DNA of 64,000 nucleotides from Lacisediminihabitans sp040549465 (lineage in GTDB: Bacteria; Actinomycetota; Actinomycetes; Actinomycetales; Microbacteriaceae), in contig NZ_JBEPTL010000002.1 in assembly GCF_040549465.1 (NCBI RefSeq), forward strand, positions 172,941 through 236,940. The letters run 5' to 3'. Within the stretch, counting starts at the first letter, position 1; each line of letters opens with the position of its first letter. The position numbers and the translations under genes were made by a program. A model generated the notes under the pieces. That model searched no databases. It was not told where the DNA came from and saw only the letters and a program-made list of their open reading frames with translations. Below, one piece after another: positions 50,165 to 59,848 of this stretch.

Positions 50165-51267
50165 CGCCCCGCCCGTTTCGCGAGGCCCGTATCGACCTCG
50201 GCGCGATCGCCCACAACGTGCGAGAGCTCAAACGGCAGCTGGGCGACACCCTCGTGATGGTGGTGGTGAAGTCCAGCGGGTACGGTCACGGAGCCGTGCC
50301 GGTCGCACGCACCGCGGTCGAGAACGGTGCGGACTGGCTGGGCGTGGTAGCGATCTCCGAGGCCCTGGAGCTTCGATCGGCTGGGGTCACCGCTCCCGTG
50401 CTGGCCTGGCTGCACGATCCGGAGGCGAGTTTCGACGCGGCCATTGCGGGCGACATCGACATCGGGGTGAGCTACGTCGAGCAGCTCGAGCGGGTGGCTG
50501 CGGCATCCGGCACCGCGTCTGTGCAGCTCAAGGTCGACACGGGTCTCGGCCGCAACGGTGCCGCCGACTCCGAATGGCCGGAGTTCTTCGCCAGGGCCGT
50601 CGAGCACGAGCGTGCAGGGCTCATCAGGGTGCGCGGCCTGTGGAGCCACCTGGCCAACTCCGGCGAGGCGGAGGATCTCGAGCAGATCGCGGCTTTCGAG
50701 CGTGCCATCGGGCTCGCGAAATCGGCCGGGCTGCACCCGGAGATCCTGCACATTGCAGCCACGGCCGGCGCGCTCCGTGTGCCGCGATCGCGCTTCGATC
50801 TCGTGCGAATCGGACTCGGCACCTACGGACTCTCGCCCTTCGACGATGCCACCTCCGCGGAACTCGGTCTGCGTCCCGCGCTCGAGTTGAGTGCGGCGGT
50901 CGCCTCGGTCAAGGGGATGCCGGCGAACAGTGGAGTCTCCTATGGATACGACTACCGCACCGCCGCCGATACCAGCCTCGCCCTGGTGCCACTCGGCTAT
51001 GCCGACGGGGTGCCGCGCCACGCGACCAATCGCGGGCCGGTCTCGATCAACGGCCGCACCTACCGCGTCGCAGGCAGGGTCGCGATGGACCAGTTCGTGG
51101 TCGATGTCGGCGATGACGATGTGAAGGTCGGCGACCGCGCAATACTCATCGGCGACCCCGCGACGGGCGTGCCGTCCGCGGAGGACTGGGCTCGGGCATC
51201 CGACACCATCAACTACGAGATCGTGACGCGCCTCGGCGGCAGGATCGAGCGGACCTACCTGCCATGA
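50161..51267 (+). CDS. alr: Alanine racemase
   Basis: A 368-aa PLP enzyme producing D-alanine for peptidoglycan. The PLP lysine is Lys37 in VVVKSSGYGHGAV (more usual is KADAYGHG). The catalytic Tyr is in SYGYDYRT, and AGRVAMDQFVVDVG is conserved. It is coupled on both sides by ATGA overlaps with acpS and tsaE. Confidence 0.96.
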   Translation: MTPRPFREARIDLGAIAHNVRELKRQLGDTLVMVVVKSSGYGHGAVPVARTAVENGADWLGVVAISEALELRSAGVTAPVLAWLHDPEASFDAAIAGDIDIGVSYVEQLERVAAASGTASVQLKVDTGLGRNGAADSEWPEFFARAVEHERAGLIRVRGLWSHLANSGEAEDLEQIAAFERAIGLAKSAGLHPEILHIAATAGALRVPRSRFDLVRIGLGTYGLSPFDDATSAELGLRPALELSAAVASVKGMPANSGVSYGYDYRTAADTSLALVPLGYADGVPRHATNRGPVSINGRTYRVAGRVAMDQFVVDVGDDDVKVGDRAILIGDPATGVPSAEDWARASDTINYEIVTRLGGRIERTYLP

Positions 51268-51731
51268 AGCTCGTGATCGAAACGCCGGAAGACATGGCTG
51301 AGCTCGGGGAGCGGCTCGCCCGTCGTTTGCGCGCCGGTGACCTCGTGGCATTGAACGGCGAGCTCGGAGCGGGCAAGACCACGCTCACTCGTGGCCTCGG
51401 CGAAGAACTCGGAGTGCGTGGGGCCGTCACGAGCCCGACCTTCGTACTCGCGCGTACCCACCAGCGCCTCGACGGCGGAGCTCCGCTCGTTCACGTTGAT
51501 GCCTACCGGCTGTCCAGTTCCGCGGAACTCGATGACCTCGACATCGACTACCCGGCCTCCATCGTCGTCGTCGAATGGGCGGCTGGCATGCTCGACGGCG
51601 TTACCGAGGACTGGCTGGAGATCGGTATCGAGCGCCCGATCGGCGGGGTGGCGACCGAGGACGGCGTCGAGGCACGCGAGGTGACGATCATCGGGCACGG
51701 CCATCGGTGGAATGACCTCGAGCAGTTGTAG
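51264..51731 (+). CDS. tsaE: tRNA threonylcarbamoyladenosine biosynthesis ATPase TsaE
   Basis: A 155-aa P-loop ATPase that works with TsaB and TsaD to install t6A at position 37 of ANN-decoding tRNAs. Walker A is GELGAGKTTLTRGL; TSPTFVLAR and HVDAYRL are conserved. It overlaps alr by ATGA. A -10 for the next gene lies in the 16-base gap after it. Confidence 0.96.
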   Translation: MKLVIETPEDMAELGERLARRLRAGDLVALNGELGAGKTTLTRGLGEELGVRGAVTSPTFVLARTHQRLDGGAPLVHVDAYRLSSSAELDDLDIDYPASIVVVEWAAGMLDGVTEDWLEIGIERPIGGVATEDGVEAREVTIIGHGHRWNDLEQL

Positions 51732-51735
51732 TGAA

Positions 51736-51741
51736 TAGGCT
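51736..51741 (+). promoter_or_regulatory. -10 element of a likely leaderless tsaB transcript
   Basis: TAGGCT lies 6 bases before the tsaB ATG, with an ATGACC-like -35 18 bases upstream inside tsaE. It gives an internal promoter for tsaB-rimI-tsaD. Confidence 0.5.
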
Positions 51742-51747
51742 GGTCTG

Positions 51748-52383
51748 ATGCTCCTCGCGATCGACACCTCGGCCGGCACCTCGGCGGCCGTCGTCGACAG
51801 GGATCGGGGGTCGATCGTCGAACTCAGTGAAGCGGACACCCGTCGGCATGCGGAGGTCATCGGCGAGATGATCCAGCTGGCTCTCGAGCGCTCCGGGGTG
51901 GCCGTCGCCGATCTCTCCGGCGTGGCAGTCGGAATGGGCCCGGGACCCTTCACCGGTCTTCGCGTCGGTATCGCCGCCGCGCAGACCTTCGCTTTCGGAG
52001 CCGCCATACCGCTGGTTCGGGTGGTGAGCCACGACGGCATCGCCTGGGGTCACTATGCCGCAGGCAACAGTGGACCGCTCCTCGTGGTGACTGACGCGCG
52101 TCGCCGCGAGGTCTATTGGACCGCATACTCCGGCGCGGACGCGGAAGGCTTACCAGTGCGCGTGCAGGGGCCGGGATTGTCGAAGCCCGAAGACGTGGCG
52201 TCGGCGGCGGTCGACGGATATGCGGGATACTCGCGGTTGGACGCGAGCGAGGTGTCTGCGGCATCCATCGGTCTGCTCGCCGAGGGCCTCTACCTGCACG
52301 GACGCGAGTTCGCAGGCCCGGAGCCGCTCTACCTGCGGTCTCCGGATGTCACGCTCTCAGCCGGCCCGAAACGGGTGAGTTGA
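51748..52383 (+). CDS. tsaB: tRNA threonylcarbamoyladenosine biosynthesis protein TsaB
   Basis: A 211-aa ASKHA-fold partner of TsaD in t6A synthesis. It opens MLLAIDTSAGTSAAVV and has the family motif GPGPFTGLRVGI. It lacks the metal-binding residues of TsaD, as TsaB proteins do. The stop overlaps rimI by one base (TGATG). Confidence 0.95.
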   Translation: MLLAIDTSAGTSAAVVDRDRGSIVELSEADTRRHAEVIGEMIQLALERSGVAVADLSGVAVGMGPGPFTGLRVGIAAAQTFAFGAAIPLVRVVSHDGIAWGHYAAGNSGPLLVVTDARRREVYWTAYSGADAEGLPVRVQGPGLSKPEDVASAAVDGYAGYSRLDASEVSAASIGLLAEGLYLHGREFAGPEPLYLRSPDVTLSAGPKRVS

Positions 52384-52874
52384 TGACCTGGCAGTTGCGC
52401 CGCGCGTCAGCGGCCGATCTCGGCCCGATCATGGAGCTGGAGACGGGCACTTTCGGCACCGACGCCTGGTCGAGCGACGCCATGCTGGGCGATCTCGTGA
52501 ACGCCCAGTGTTACTACCTGGTGGCGGAGCGGGTCGGATTTCCTGGCATCATCGACGGCTATGCCGGGCTGTTCGCGCCGCAGGGAGCGCACGAGGGCGA
52601 CATCCAGACCATCGCCGTCGCGGAGGACGCTCGCCGAGGGGGACTCGGACGCACCCTCATGCAGGCGCTCATCGGCGAGGCCCGCAAGCGTGGGGCCATC
52701 GAGGTCTTCCTCGAGGTGCGCGCAGACAACCCTGGAGCGAAGAATCTCTACGACACCCTCGGTTTCGAGGAGATCGCCGTGCGGGTCGCCTACTACCAGC
52801 CAGACGGGGTCGACGCGATAGTGATGCGCCTGAGGATTCCGGAACCCCAGCTGAGGCCGGCGATGATCCCATGA
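52383..52874 (+). CDS. rimI: Ribosomal-protein-alanine N-acetyltransferase-like GNAT
   Basis: A 163-aa GNAT acetyltransferase. The acetyl-CoA loop is EDARRGGLGRTLM; the C-terminal NPGAKNLYDTLGFEEI is typical. RimI acetylates the N-terminus of S18 in E. coli; in actinobacteria the tsaB-rimI-tsaD order is common and the target may be broader. It is coupled by overlaps on both sides. Confidence 0.9.
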   Translation: MTWQLRRASAADLGPIMELETGTFGTDAWSSDAMLGDLVNAQCYYLVAERVGFPGIIDGYAGLFAPQGAHEGDIQTIAVAEDARRGGLGRTLMQALIGEARKRGAIEVFLEVRADNPGAKNLYDTLGFEEIAVRVAYYQPDGVDAIVMRLRIPEPQLRPAMIP

Positions 52875-53947
52875 CCGATTCGGCACCCCCCGAGCCGCTT
52901 GTGCTCGGCATCGAGACCAGCTGCGACGAAACGGGTATCGGCGTCGTGCGCGGTACCACGCTGCTCGCCAACGTGATCGCCTCATCCATGGACGAGCATG
53001 CCCGCTACGGCGGTGTCGTACCGGAGATCGCGGCGCGCGCGCACCTCGAGGCACTCACTCCGACCCTGAAAGCGGCGCTCGCCGAGGCAGGCGTCACCCT
53101 GCAGGAGCTCGATGCGATCGCGGTGACCAGCGGTCCTGGACTTTCCGGAGCGCTGATGGTCGGCGTTGGTGCGGCCAAGGCGCTCGCTGTGGCCCTCGAC
53201 AAGCCGCTCTATGCCGTCAATCACCTGGTCGGGCACGTCGGCGCCGATGTGCTGCGTGAAGACGGTTCGGCGATCGAGTTGCCCACCATCGCCCTGCTCG
53301 TCTCAGGCGGACACACGTCGCTGCTGCTGGTGCGCGACCTCGTCTCGGATGTCGAACTGCTCGGCGAGACCATCGATGACGCTGCGGGTGAGGCCTTCGA
53401 CAAGGTGGCCCGCCTGCTCGGCCTCCGCTATCCCGGCGGTCCGGAAATCGACCGGGCCGCTGTCGGCGGCGACCCGAAGGCGATCCGCTTTCCCCGTGGA
53501 CTCAGTCTCCCCAAAGACAGGGAGAAGCATCGCTACGACTTCTCCTTCTCCGGGCTCAAAACCGCTGTCGCCCGCTGGGTGGAGCAGCGGCGTGATTCCG
53601 GCGAGGAGGTGCCCATGGCGGATGTCGCGGCCAGTTTCCGCGAGGCCGTCACCGACGTGCTGCTCACCAAGGCTGCCGCCGCCTGCCGGGATCTCGGCGT
53701 GCCCCGCCTGTTGCTCGGCGGGGGAGTGGTCGCGAACGCGCGCCTCCGCGAGGTGGCCGTCGAACGCTGTGCGGCAGCGGACATCGAGCTGCGGATTCCT
53801 CCGCTCTCGCTCTGCACCGACAATGGCGCCATGATCGCGGCCATCGGGGCGCAACTGATCCGGGCGGGCCACGGTCCATCTGATCTGTCTTTCGGCGCGG
53901 ACTCGACGCTTCCCGTCACGGAAGTGCAGGCAGGAGTACATTACTGA
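52871..53947 (+). CDS. tsaD: tRNA threonylcarbamoyladenosine transferase TsaD
   Basis: The 358-aa catalytic subunit of t6A synthesis. The metal-binding His pair is in EIAARAHLEAL (HxxxH-type region) and the nucleotide part in LLVSGGHTSLLL; it opens LGIETSCDETGIGV. The ATG overlaps the rimI stop. It ends the operon; a small stem (TGAGCGA/TCGCTCA) covers its stop codon. Confidence 0.96.
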   Translation: MTDSAPPEPLVLGIETSCDETGIGVVRGTTLLANVIASSMDEHARYGGVVPEIAARAHLEALTPTLKAALAEAGVTLQELDAIAVTSGPGLSGALMVGVGAAKALAVALDKPLYAVNHLVGHVGADVLREDGSAIELPTIALLVSGGHTSLLLVRDLVSDVELLGETIDDAAGEAFDKVARLLGLRYPGGPEIDRAAVGGDPKAIRFPRGLSLPKDREKHRYDFSFSGLKTAVARWVEQRRDSGEEVPMADVAASFREAVTDVLLTKAAAACRDLGVPRLLLGGGVVANARLREVAVERCAAADIELRIPPLSLCTDNGAMIAAIGAQLIRAGHGPSDLSFGADSTLPVTEVQAGVHY

Positions 53948-53987
53948 GCGAGCGTCATTCGCTCACCGACGATTATTAGGAGCAACG

Positions 53988-54374
53988 ATGTCTACAACAC
54001 CACCCGAAGAACCGACCACTCCTCCCTCTGCCCCGACGCCCCCGTCGGCCCCCAGCGCCCCTCCGGCATACAGCGCACCAGCCGTTGCCGGTGCCGCCGG
54101 AGGGAAGAAGGCACTGAGCCTGACATCGTTCATTCTCGGCATCGTTGGCGTCGTGCTGTTCCTGCTCAACTGGGTCGCCATCGTCATCGGAGTCGTCGCT
54201 GTCATTCTCGGCTTCATCGGCAAGTCGCGTGAGCCTGGCGCACCCCGCTGGATGTGGCTGCTCGGAATCATCTTCGGGTTCGCCGCCATCGTCATCGGAG
54301 CCATTGTGCTCATCGCGAGCATCGCTCTCCTGGCCGCCTACCGGAACGGCAACCTCGGGACTGTGACTCCGTAG
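53988..54374 (+). CDS. DUF4190-like small membrane protein, copy 1
   Basis: A 128-aa protein. The first ~35 residues are Pro/Ser/Ala-rich (PPSAPTPPSAPSAPPAYSAP), then two hydrophobic segments separated by a short basic loop (GFIGKSREPGAPRWMW). This layout fits DUF4190-type proteins of actinobacteria. AGGAGCAACG precedes the ATG. A tandem, shorter relative follows. Role unknown; perhaps envelope-related. Confidence 0.75.
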   Translation: MSTTPPEEPTTPPSAPTPPSAPSAPPAYSAPAVAGAAGGKKALSLTSFILGIVGVVLFLLNWVAIVIGVVAVILGFIGKSREPGAPRWMWLLGIIFGFAAIVIGAIVLIASIALLAAYRNGNLGTVTP

Positions 54375-54388
54375 CGTTTACTACTCAT

Positions 54389-54418
54389 GGGCCCGCGCTG
54401 ATCAGCGCGGGCCCTTTT
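54389..54418 (+). terminator. Terminator after the first DUF4190-like gene
   Basis: A fully palindromic 26-base stem (GGGCCCGCGCTGA and its complement) followed by TTTT. A strong intrinsic terminator. Confidence 0.9.
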
Positions 54419-54510
54419 CGGGGCCGCGGCCCGGATTGACAGCCCGCGCACTCCCTGCCACTATGGGCACCGCCGGAAGAATGTTCCCTCACCAACTTTG
54501 GAGTTTCGCA

Positions 54511-54867
54511 ATGTCTGACGACAATCTCACCCCGCCGCCCCCGCCTCCTCCCGCAGCCCCGGCAGCTTCGCCCTACGTGGCGCCGCCGGCCGGACCGAGC
54601 AAGGTTCTCAGCCTGATCGGAATGATCGCCGGAATCGTCGGCGTCGTCATTTCGCTGTTCGGTGGATTCGGCTTCATCTTCTCCATCGCCGCCGTCGTTC
54701 TCGGCTTCCTCGGCAAGTCGAAGGAGGGCATTCCGGCCAAGCCTTTCTGGCTGACCGCGCTCATCACCGGATTCGTCGGAATCGGCATCTCACTCATCTG
54801 GCTGATCGTCTACATCATCATCTTCGCCACCGCTGCGGCGTCGGTCAGCAGCTACAACAACTACTAA
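54511..54867 (+). CDS. DUF4190-like small membrane protein, copy 2
   Basis: A 118-aa relative of the preceding gene: a Pro-rich N-terminus (LTPPPPPPPAAPAASPYV), a first hydrophobic segment (LIGMIAGIVGVVISLF), the shared GFLGKSKEG loop and a last hydrophobic segment. The ATG at 54511 has TTGGAG upstream. Each copy has its own terminator, so they are separate transcripts that probably arose by tandem duplication. Confidence 0.75.
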   Translation: MSDDNLTPPPPPPPAAPAASPYVAPPAGPSKVLSLIGMIAGIVGVVISLFGGFGFIFSIAAVVLGFLGKSKEGIPAKPFWLTALITGFVGIGISLIWLIVYIIIFATAAASVSSYNNY

Positions 54868-54878
54868 AAACACAGTTG

Positions 54879-54909
54879 CGAAAGGCCCGCGCTCGGCGCG
54901 GGCCTTTCG
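54879..54909. terminator. Bidirectional terminator between convergent genes
   Basis: A 14-base perfect stem (CGAAAGGCCCGCGC and its complement) with a TCG loop, ending TTTCG on either strand. It lies between the second DUF4190-like gene and the convergent methyltransferase gene. Confidence 0.85.
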
Positions 54910-54912
54910 TCG

Positions 54913-56100
54913 TTAAGCCCGTTCCGCGAGTAGCGCCGTGTGCTTGCCGGCGACTCGCGTGACAAAGAGCGTCGCGCTGTTCTTCCCCTTGAGGGCGAGT
55001 TTCGTGCGCAACTGGGCGGGGTCGACATCCACGCCACGCTTCTTGATCTCCAGCGTGCCAATCTCCCGGGCTGCAAGAGCCTTCTTAAGCTTTCGCTCAT
55101 CGAAGGGAAGTGTGTCCGTGATGCGGAAACGATTGGCGAAGGGGGTGTCGACCGCGGCATCCGCTGTCAGGTAGGCGATTCCGGTGCTCAGCATCCTCGC
55201 GTCGATTCGGCGCGCGAGGTCGCCGATCAACCTGGCGCGGATGACAGCGCCATCGGGTTCGTACAGGTACTCGCCGAGCGTGCCGGTCTCGACATCCGCG
55301 CAGTCGACATCCGAACTGAGTTCCGCCGTGCCGTGGTCGCCGATCACCAGAGCGGATCGACGAATGCCCGGGCGCGCCACAGCGCCGAACCAGAGGCCGA
55401 GCTCGACGACGTCGTGATCGACGGAGATCCACTGCGCCTCGGCCTCGACCGGGATGAGGTCGCGATCGATGCCCGGCCCGAGTTTGATGCCTGTCGGTTG
55501 ACGGCTGCCGATCTCGAAAGCGAAGTCGAGGGTCGGCGAGTAGTCCGCAGGATTCGTGAGGCGCGAGGTGTTCTGGTGGCCGGCCGTGCGGCGAGCCGGG
55601 TCGAGGTAGACGCCGTCGAATGCGTCGAGGTCGATGCTCGCGGCATCCGCGTTGACGACCTCGGCGTTCGGCCACGGAGCCAGGTTGTAGGAGGCGATGG
55701 CGGCGGTGACCTCGTCGAGTTCCACGGCCGTCACGTCGAGGTCGAGTGCCGCGATCGCGAGGGCGTCACCGCCGATCCCGCAGCCGAGATCCACGATGCG
55801 GCTGAGGCCTGCCGCCTGGAATCGGCCGGCGTGCATGGCCGCGACCCGCAGCCGAGTGGCCTGTTCGAGTCCGGCCTCGGTGTACAGCATGCGCGCCGCG
55901 AAGGGGCCGAACTTGCCCTCCGCTTTGGCCCGCAGCTTCGACTGGCCGAGCACCGCGGCGACGAGGCCGGGGGAGTGACCGGCCTTGCGCAGCTCGCCGA
56001 CGGTCCTCACGACATCCGCTGTCGTCTCGTAGCGCGGAAGCGAGTCGAGTAGCCGCAGGCCGTCGCTCGACAGCAACTCCTGCAACTCAGTCCTGTCCAT
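54913..56100 (-). CDS. SAM-dependent methyltransferase with THUMP-like domain
   Basis: About 395 aa. The SAM-binding fold shows IVDLGCGIGGDALAIAAL, VTAVELDE and VYLDPARR; the C-terminal ~80 residues with LGTLEIKKRGVDVDP-like strands fit the THUMP-like domain of a widespread actinobacterial family. An RNA target is likely but unproven. The Met at 56100 is chosen by likeness to family N-termini (MDRTELQELL); an ATG at 56109 is equally possible. A longer frame would translate the 25-base inverted repeat. It is divergent from groES. Confidence 0.85.
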   Translation of the reverse strand: MDRTELQELLSSDGLRLLDSLPRYETTADVVRTVGELRKAGHSPGLVAAVLGQSKLRAKAEGKFGPFAARMLYTEAGLEQATRLRVAAMHAGRFQAAGLSRIVDLGCGIGGDALAIAALDLDVTAVELDEVTAAIASYNLAPWPNAEVVNADAASIDLDAFDGVYLDPARRTAGHQNTSRLTNPADYSPTLDFAFEIGSRQPTGIKLGPGIDRDLIPVEAEAQWISVDHDVVELGLWFGAVARPGIRRSALVIGDHGTAELSSDVDCADVETGTLGEYLYEPDGAVIRARLIGDLARRIDARMLSTGIAYLTADAAVDTPFANRFRITDTLPFDERKLKKALAAREIGTLEIKKRGVDVDPAQLRTKLALKGKNSATLFVTRVAGKHTALLAERA

Positions 56101-56114
56101 CCGCCCCATTCTGG

Positions 56115-56198
56115 TACGAAAACGCAGGAGATCCGCCGCGAACGCCTCAATCACTGCCTCGTTGGTAGCGGATGCGGCGGATCTCCTGCGTTTTCGTA
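56115..56198. repeat. Perfect 25-base inverted repeat in the methyltransferase-groES gap
   Basis: Arms 56115-56139 (beginning TACGAAAACGCAGGAG) and 56174-56198 are exact reverse complements, with a 34-base loop. It lies just upstream of the methyltransferase start and ends 21 bases before the first CIRCE operator. It resembles in size, not in sequence, the repeats around the nuclease-like genes. Confidence 0.9.
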
Positions 56199-56218
56199 AG
56201 CACGGTCGGGCGTAACTT

Positions 56219-56245
56219 CTGGCACTCCGATTGCACGAGTGCTAA
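56219..56245 (+). promoter_or_regulatory. CIRCE operator 1 upstream of groES
   Basis: CTGGCACTC-N9-GAGTGCTAA matches the CIRCE consensus (TTAGCACTC-N9-GAGTGCTAA). It overlaps the -35 element, so HrcA binding would block RNA polymerase. Confidence 0.93.
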
Positions 56246-56259
56246 TGCGCGGCTAAGCT
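56231..56259 (+). promoter_or_regulatory. groES promoter
   Basis: TTGCAC and TAAGCT are 17 bases apart. The -35 lies within CIRCE 1, and the -10 lies between the two CIRCE copies. Confidence 0.75.
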
Positions 56260-56263
56260 ACAT

Positions 56264-56290
56264 CTGGCACTCTCACAGTGAAAGTGCTAA
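56264..56290 (+). promoter_or_regulatory. CIRCE operator 2 upstream of groES
   Basis: CTGGCACTC-N9-AAGTGCTAA is a second CIRCE with one extra mismatch, placed just after the -10. Two copies suggest tight HrcA repression. Confidence 0.88.
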
Positions 56291-56328
56291 CCCAAGATTT
56301 CGAAGTTTTGAGAAAGAAGAGGTCAACC

Positions 56329-56625
56329 GTGTCGGTCTCCATCAAGCCGCTCGAGGATCGCATTGTCATCAAGCAGGTCGAGGCTGAGCAGACCACTGCT
56401 TCCGGTCTCGTCATCCCGGACACCGCGAAGGAGAAGCCCCAGGAGGGCGAGGTCGTCGCAGTAGGTCCAGGTCGCATTGACGACAACGGCAACCGCGTCC
56501 CGCTCGACATCGCCGTTGGCGACAAGGTCATCTACTCCAAGTACGGCGGAACCGAGGTGAAGTACGGCGGGGATGACCTGCTCGTGCTCTCGGCTCGCGA
56601 CGTGCTCGCGGTGGTCGTCCACTAA
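56329..56625 (+). CDS. groES: Co-chaperonin GroES
   Basis: A 98-aa lid of the GroEL folding chamber. It opens SVSIKPLEDRIVIKQ and has the mobile loop around TASGLVIPDTAKEKPQEG and the end KYGGDDLLVLSARDVLAVV. The GTG at 56329 has AAGAAGAGG upstream; a longer frame would translate CIRCE 2. No groEL follows: a terminator and an unrelated transport gene come next. Confidence 0.97.
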   Translation: MSVSIKPLEDRIVIKQVEAEQTTASGLVIPDTAKEKPQEGEVVAVGPGRIDDNGNRVPLDIAVGDKVIYSKYGGTEVKYGGDDLLVLSARDVLAVVVH

Positions 56626-56639
56626 CTACGTTTCGTGAG

Positions 56640-56670
56640 AAGGCCCGTCCGGTTCGCCGGACGGGCCTTT
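56640..56670 (+). terminator. Terminator after groES
   Basis: A 13-base perfect stem (AAGGCCCGTCCGG and its complement), loop TTCG, ending TTTCG. Confidence 0.85.
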
Positions 56671-56773
56671 CGCATATCCCTGATCGTGGCGGCACGCGCG
56701 TCCCGTCGCGCCTTGCCGAAGGCCGCCTGATCGCCCGGTACAGTTCGGAATGATCCCCGACCCAAGGACCAAC

Positions 56774-58030
56774 ATGCCGCGCTCCCGACCGCTCATCGCC
56801 CTCGTCGCGGCCGCAGTGACGATCTCAGCTCTGGCAGCATGCACGGCCACCGCTCCGATGCCGGTCCCGACTACCACGCAGAGTGCGACACCCAGCGGTG
56901 ACGGTGTTCTCCGCATCGGCACACTCTTTCCGACCACCGGTGCGCAGTCCTACCTCGGCCAAGGGCAGGCGGCAGGCGTCGAGGCAGCGGTGCGCGAGAT
57001 CAACCAGGCCAGTGGTGTGCTCGGCAAGCCTGTGGAGGTATTCCATCGCGACTCAGGGGATGCCACGACCGACACACTCGAGAAATCCTTCGCCGACCTG
57101 CAGACGAAACCGATCGACGTGATCATCGGCCCGTCGTCGTCAGTGCTCGAAGAGCGCCTGCTGCCCAAGGTGGTCGCGGCGGGCATCCCGCTGATCTCTC
57201 CGGCTGCGACCTCGGTGCGGCTGAGCAGCCTGAACGACACCGGATACCTGTTTCGCACCATCCCCTCCGCGGCCCTGCAGGGCGCTGCCCTCGGGGCGAC
57301 CATTGGAGGTGGCAAGGCCAAGGTCGCGATCGTATATCTGGACGATGACACTGGCAACGCCGTGCTCGGCACGCTGAAGGCGAGTCTCAAGAAGTCCGGC
57401 GGCACACTCGTCGTCGCCCAGAAATACGTCGCCGACACCAAAGATTTCGCGCCGGTCATCGATGCTGTGAAGAAGGCGACACCGGATGCGGTGGTCTTCG
57501 TGAGTCCGTTCAGCGCGATGGAGCAGAACAAGGTCGTCATCACCCAGCTCTCCGCTGCGGGCTTCGGCGGAGCGAAGCTGTGGCTCACCAGCGACAACAT
57601 GGCGGACTACTCCCAGGCGCTTCCGGCAGGCACCCTCACGGGCGTGAACGGCATCCTCGAGGGTGCAGAACCCGACGCAGCGTTCACGGCGAAGGTCAAG
57701 GCCGCGGATCCCGCTGTCGCCAATTTTCTGTATTCCGCAGAGGCCTACGACGCCACGGTTCTCGCCGCACTGGCCGCGACGGTCGCCCACGATGACGGCG
57801 GGCTGTCGATCAAGAGCCGACTGCGGGAGGTGTCGGAGGGCGGTATCAAATGCACCAGCTACCGCGAATGCCTCGACGTGCTCACGACCCGATCCGACAT
57901 CGACTACGACGGCATCTCCGGCCCCATCGGTTTCGACAGGCGAGGCGATCCGAGCCCGGCACACTACGGCATCTATAAATACGATGCGGGCAACAGGTTC
58001 GCGCGAGTGAGCGGCGTCGTCGGCGGTTAG
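56774..58030 (+). CDS. Lipoprotein substrate-binding protein, branched-chain amino acid type
   Basis: A 418-aa extracellular binding lipoprotein. The signal peptide ends in a lipobox LAAC with Cys23. The mature part has the periplasmic-binding fold of the Leu/Ile/Val group (IGTLFPTTGAQSYLGQGQ, GVEAAVREINQASGV, IIGPSSSVLEERLLPKV). The ATG at 56774 has AAGGA upstream. No permease or ATPase gene is next to it, so its transporter partner is encoded elsewhere or it is a sensor-type protein. The ligand is unknown. Confidence 0.88.
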   Translation: MPRSRPLIALVAAAVTISALAACTATAPMPVPTTTQSATPSGDGVLRIGTLFPTTGAQSYLGQGQAAGVEAAVREINQASGVLGKPVEVFHRDSGDATTDTLEKSFADLQTKPIDVIIGPSSSVLEERLLPKVVAAGIPLISPAATSVRLSSLNDTGYLFRTIPSAALQGAALGATIGGGKAKVAIVYLDDDTGNAVLGTLKASLKKSGGTLVVAQKYVADTKDFAPVIDAVKKATPDAVVFVSPFSAMEQNKVVITQLSAAGFGGAKLWLTSDNMADYSQALPAGTLTGVNGILEGAEPDAAFTAKVKAADPAVANFLYSAEAYDATVLAALAATVAHDDGGLSIKSRLREVSEGGIKCTSYRECLDVLTTRSDIDYDGISGPIGFDRRGDPSPAHYGIYKYDAGNRFARVSGVVGG

Positions 58031-58078
58031 GCATCCGAACCCCGGAGGTGGAATAGCCGGGGCCTTATGCCGTTAATA

Positions 58079-58107
58079 TTGACTACCGGAGTCCACAGTC
58101 GTAATCC
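58079..58107 (+). promoter_or_regulatory. Promoter of guaB
   Basis: TTGACT and TAATCC lie 17 bases apart, about 37 bases before the guaB ATG. A small stem CCCCGG...CCGGGG (58039-58062) just upstream may end the preceding gene. Confidence 0.6.
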
Positions 58108-58144
58108 GGCTTTTCACTCAGCATCAGCGGGAAAAAGAGGACAC

Positions 58145-59647
<1,503 letters not shown>

Positions 59648-59685
59648 CTGCTCGTTGGTTGCTGCTCGTTGGTTACCCTCAACCC

Positions 59686-59741
59686 GGGTCATTGCGGCCG
59701 TGCCGGGTCAATGTAGTGACCCGGTACGGCCGCAATGACCC
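59686..59741. repeat. Inverted repeat upstream of the second nuclease-like gene
   Basis: Arms of 25 bases (59686-59710 and 59717-59741; tips GGGTCATTGCGGCCG) match at 24 positions around a 6-base loop. Its outer part recurs downstream of the gene. A short tandem repeat of GCTGCTCGTTGGTT lies just before it. Confidence 0.9.
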
Positions 59742-59848
59742 CGATGCACCGTCGCGGTCCACTCCTCACCGTCGGCCTGCGACATCCGGAGTCCCCAGCA
59801 TGACGGCGTGCGGCTTGCGACCGCCAGCGAGCCTGTCACTCTCGTGCG

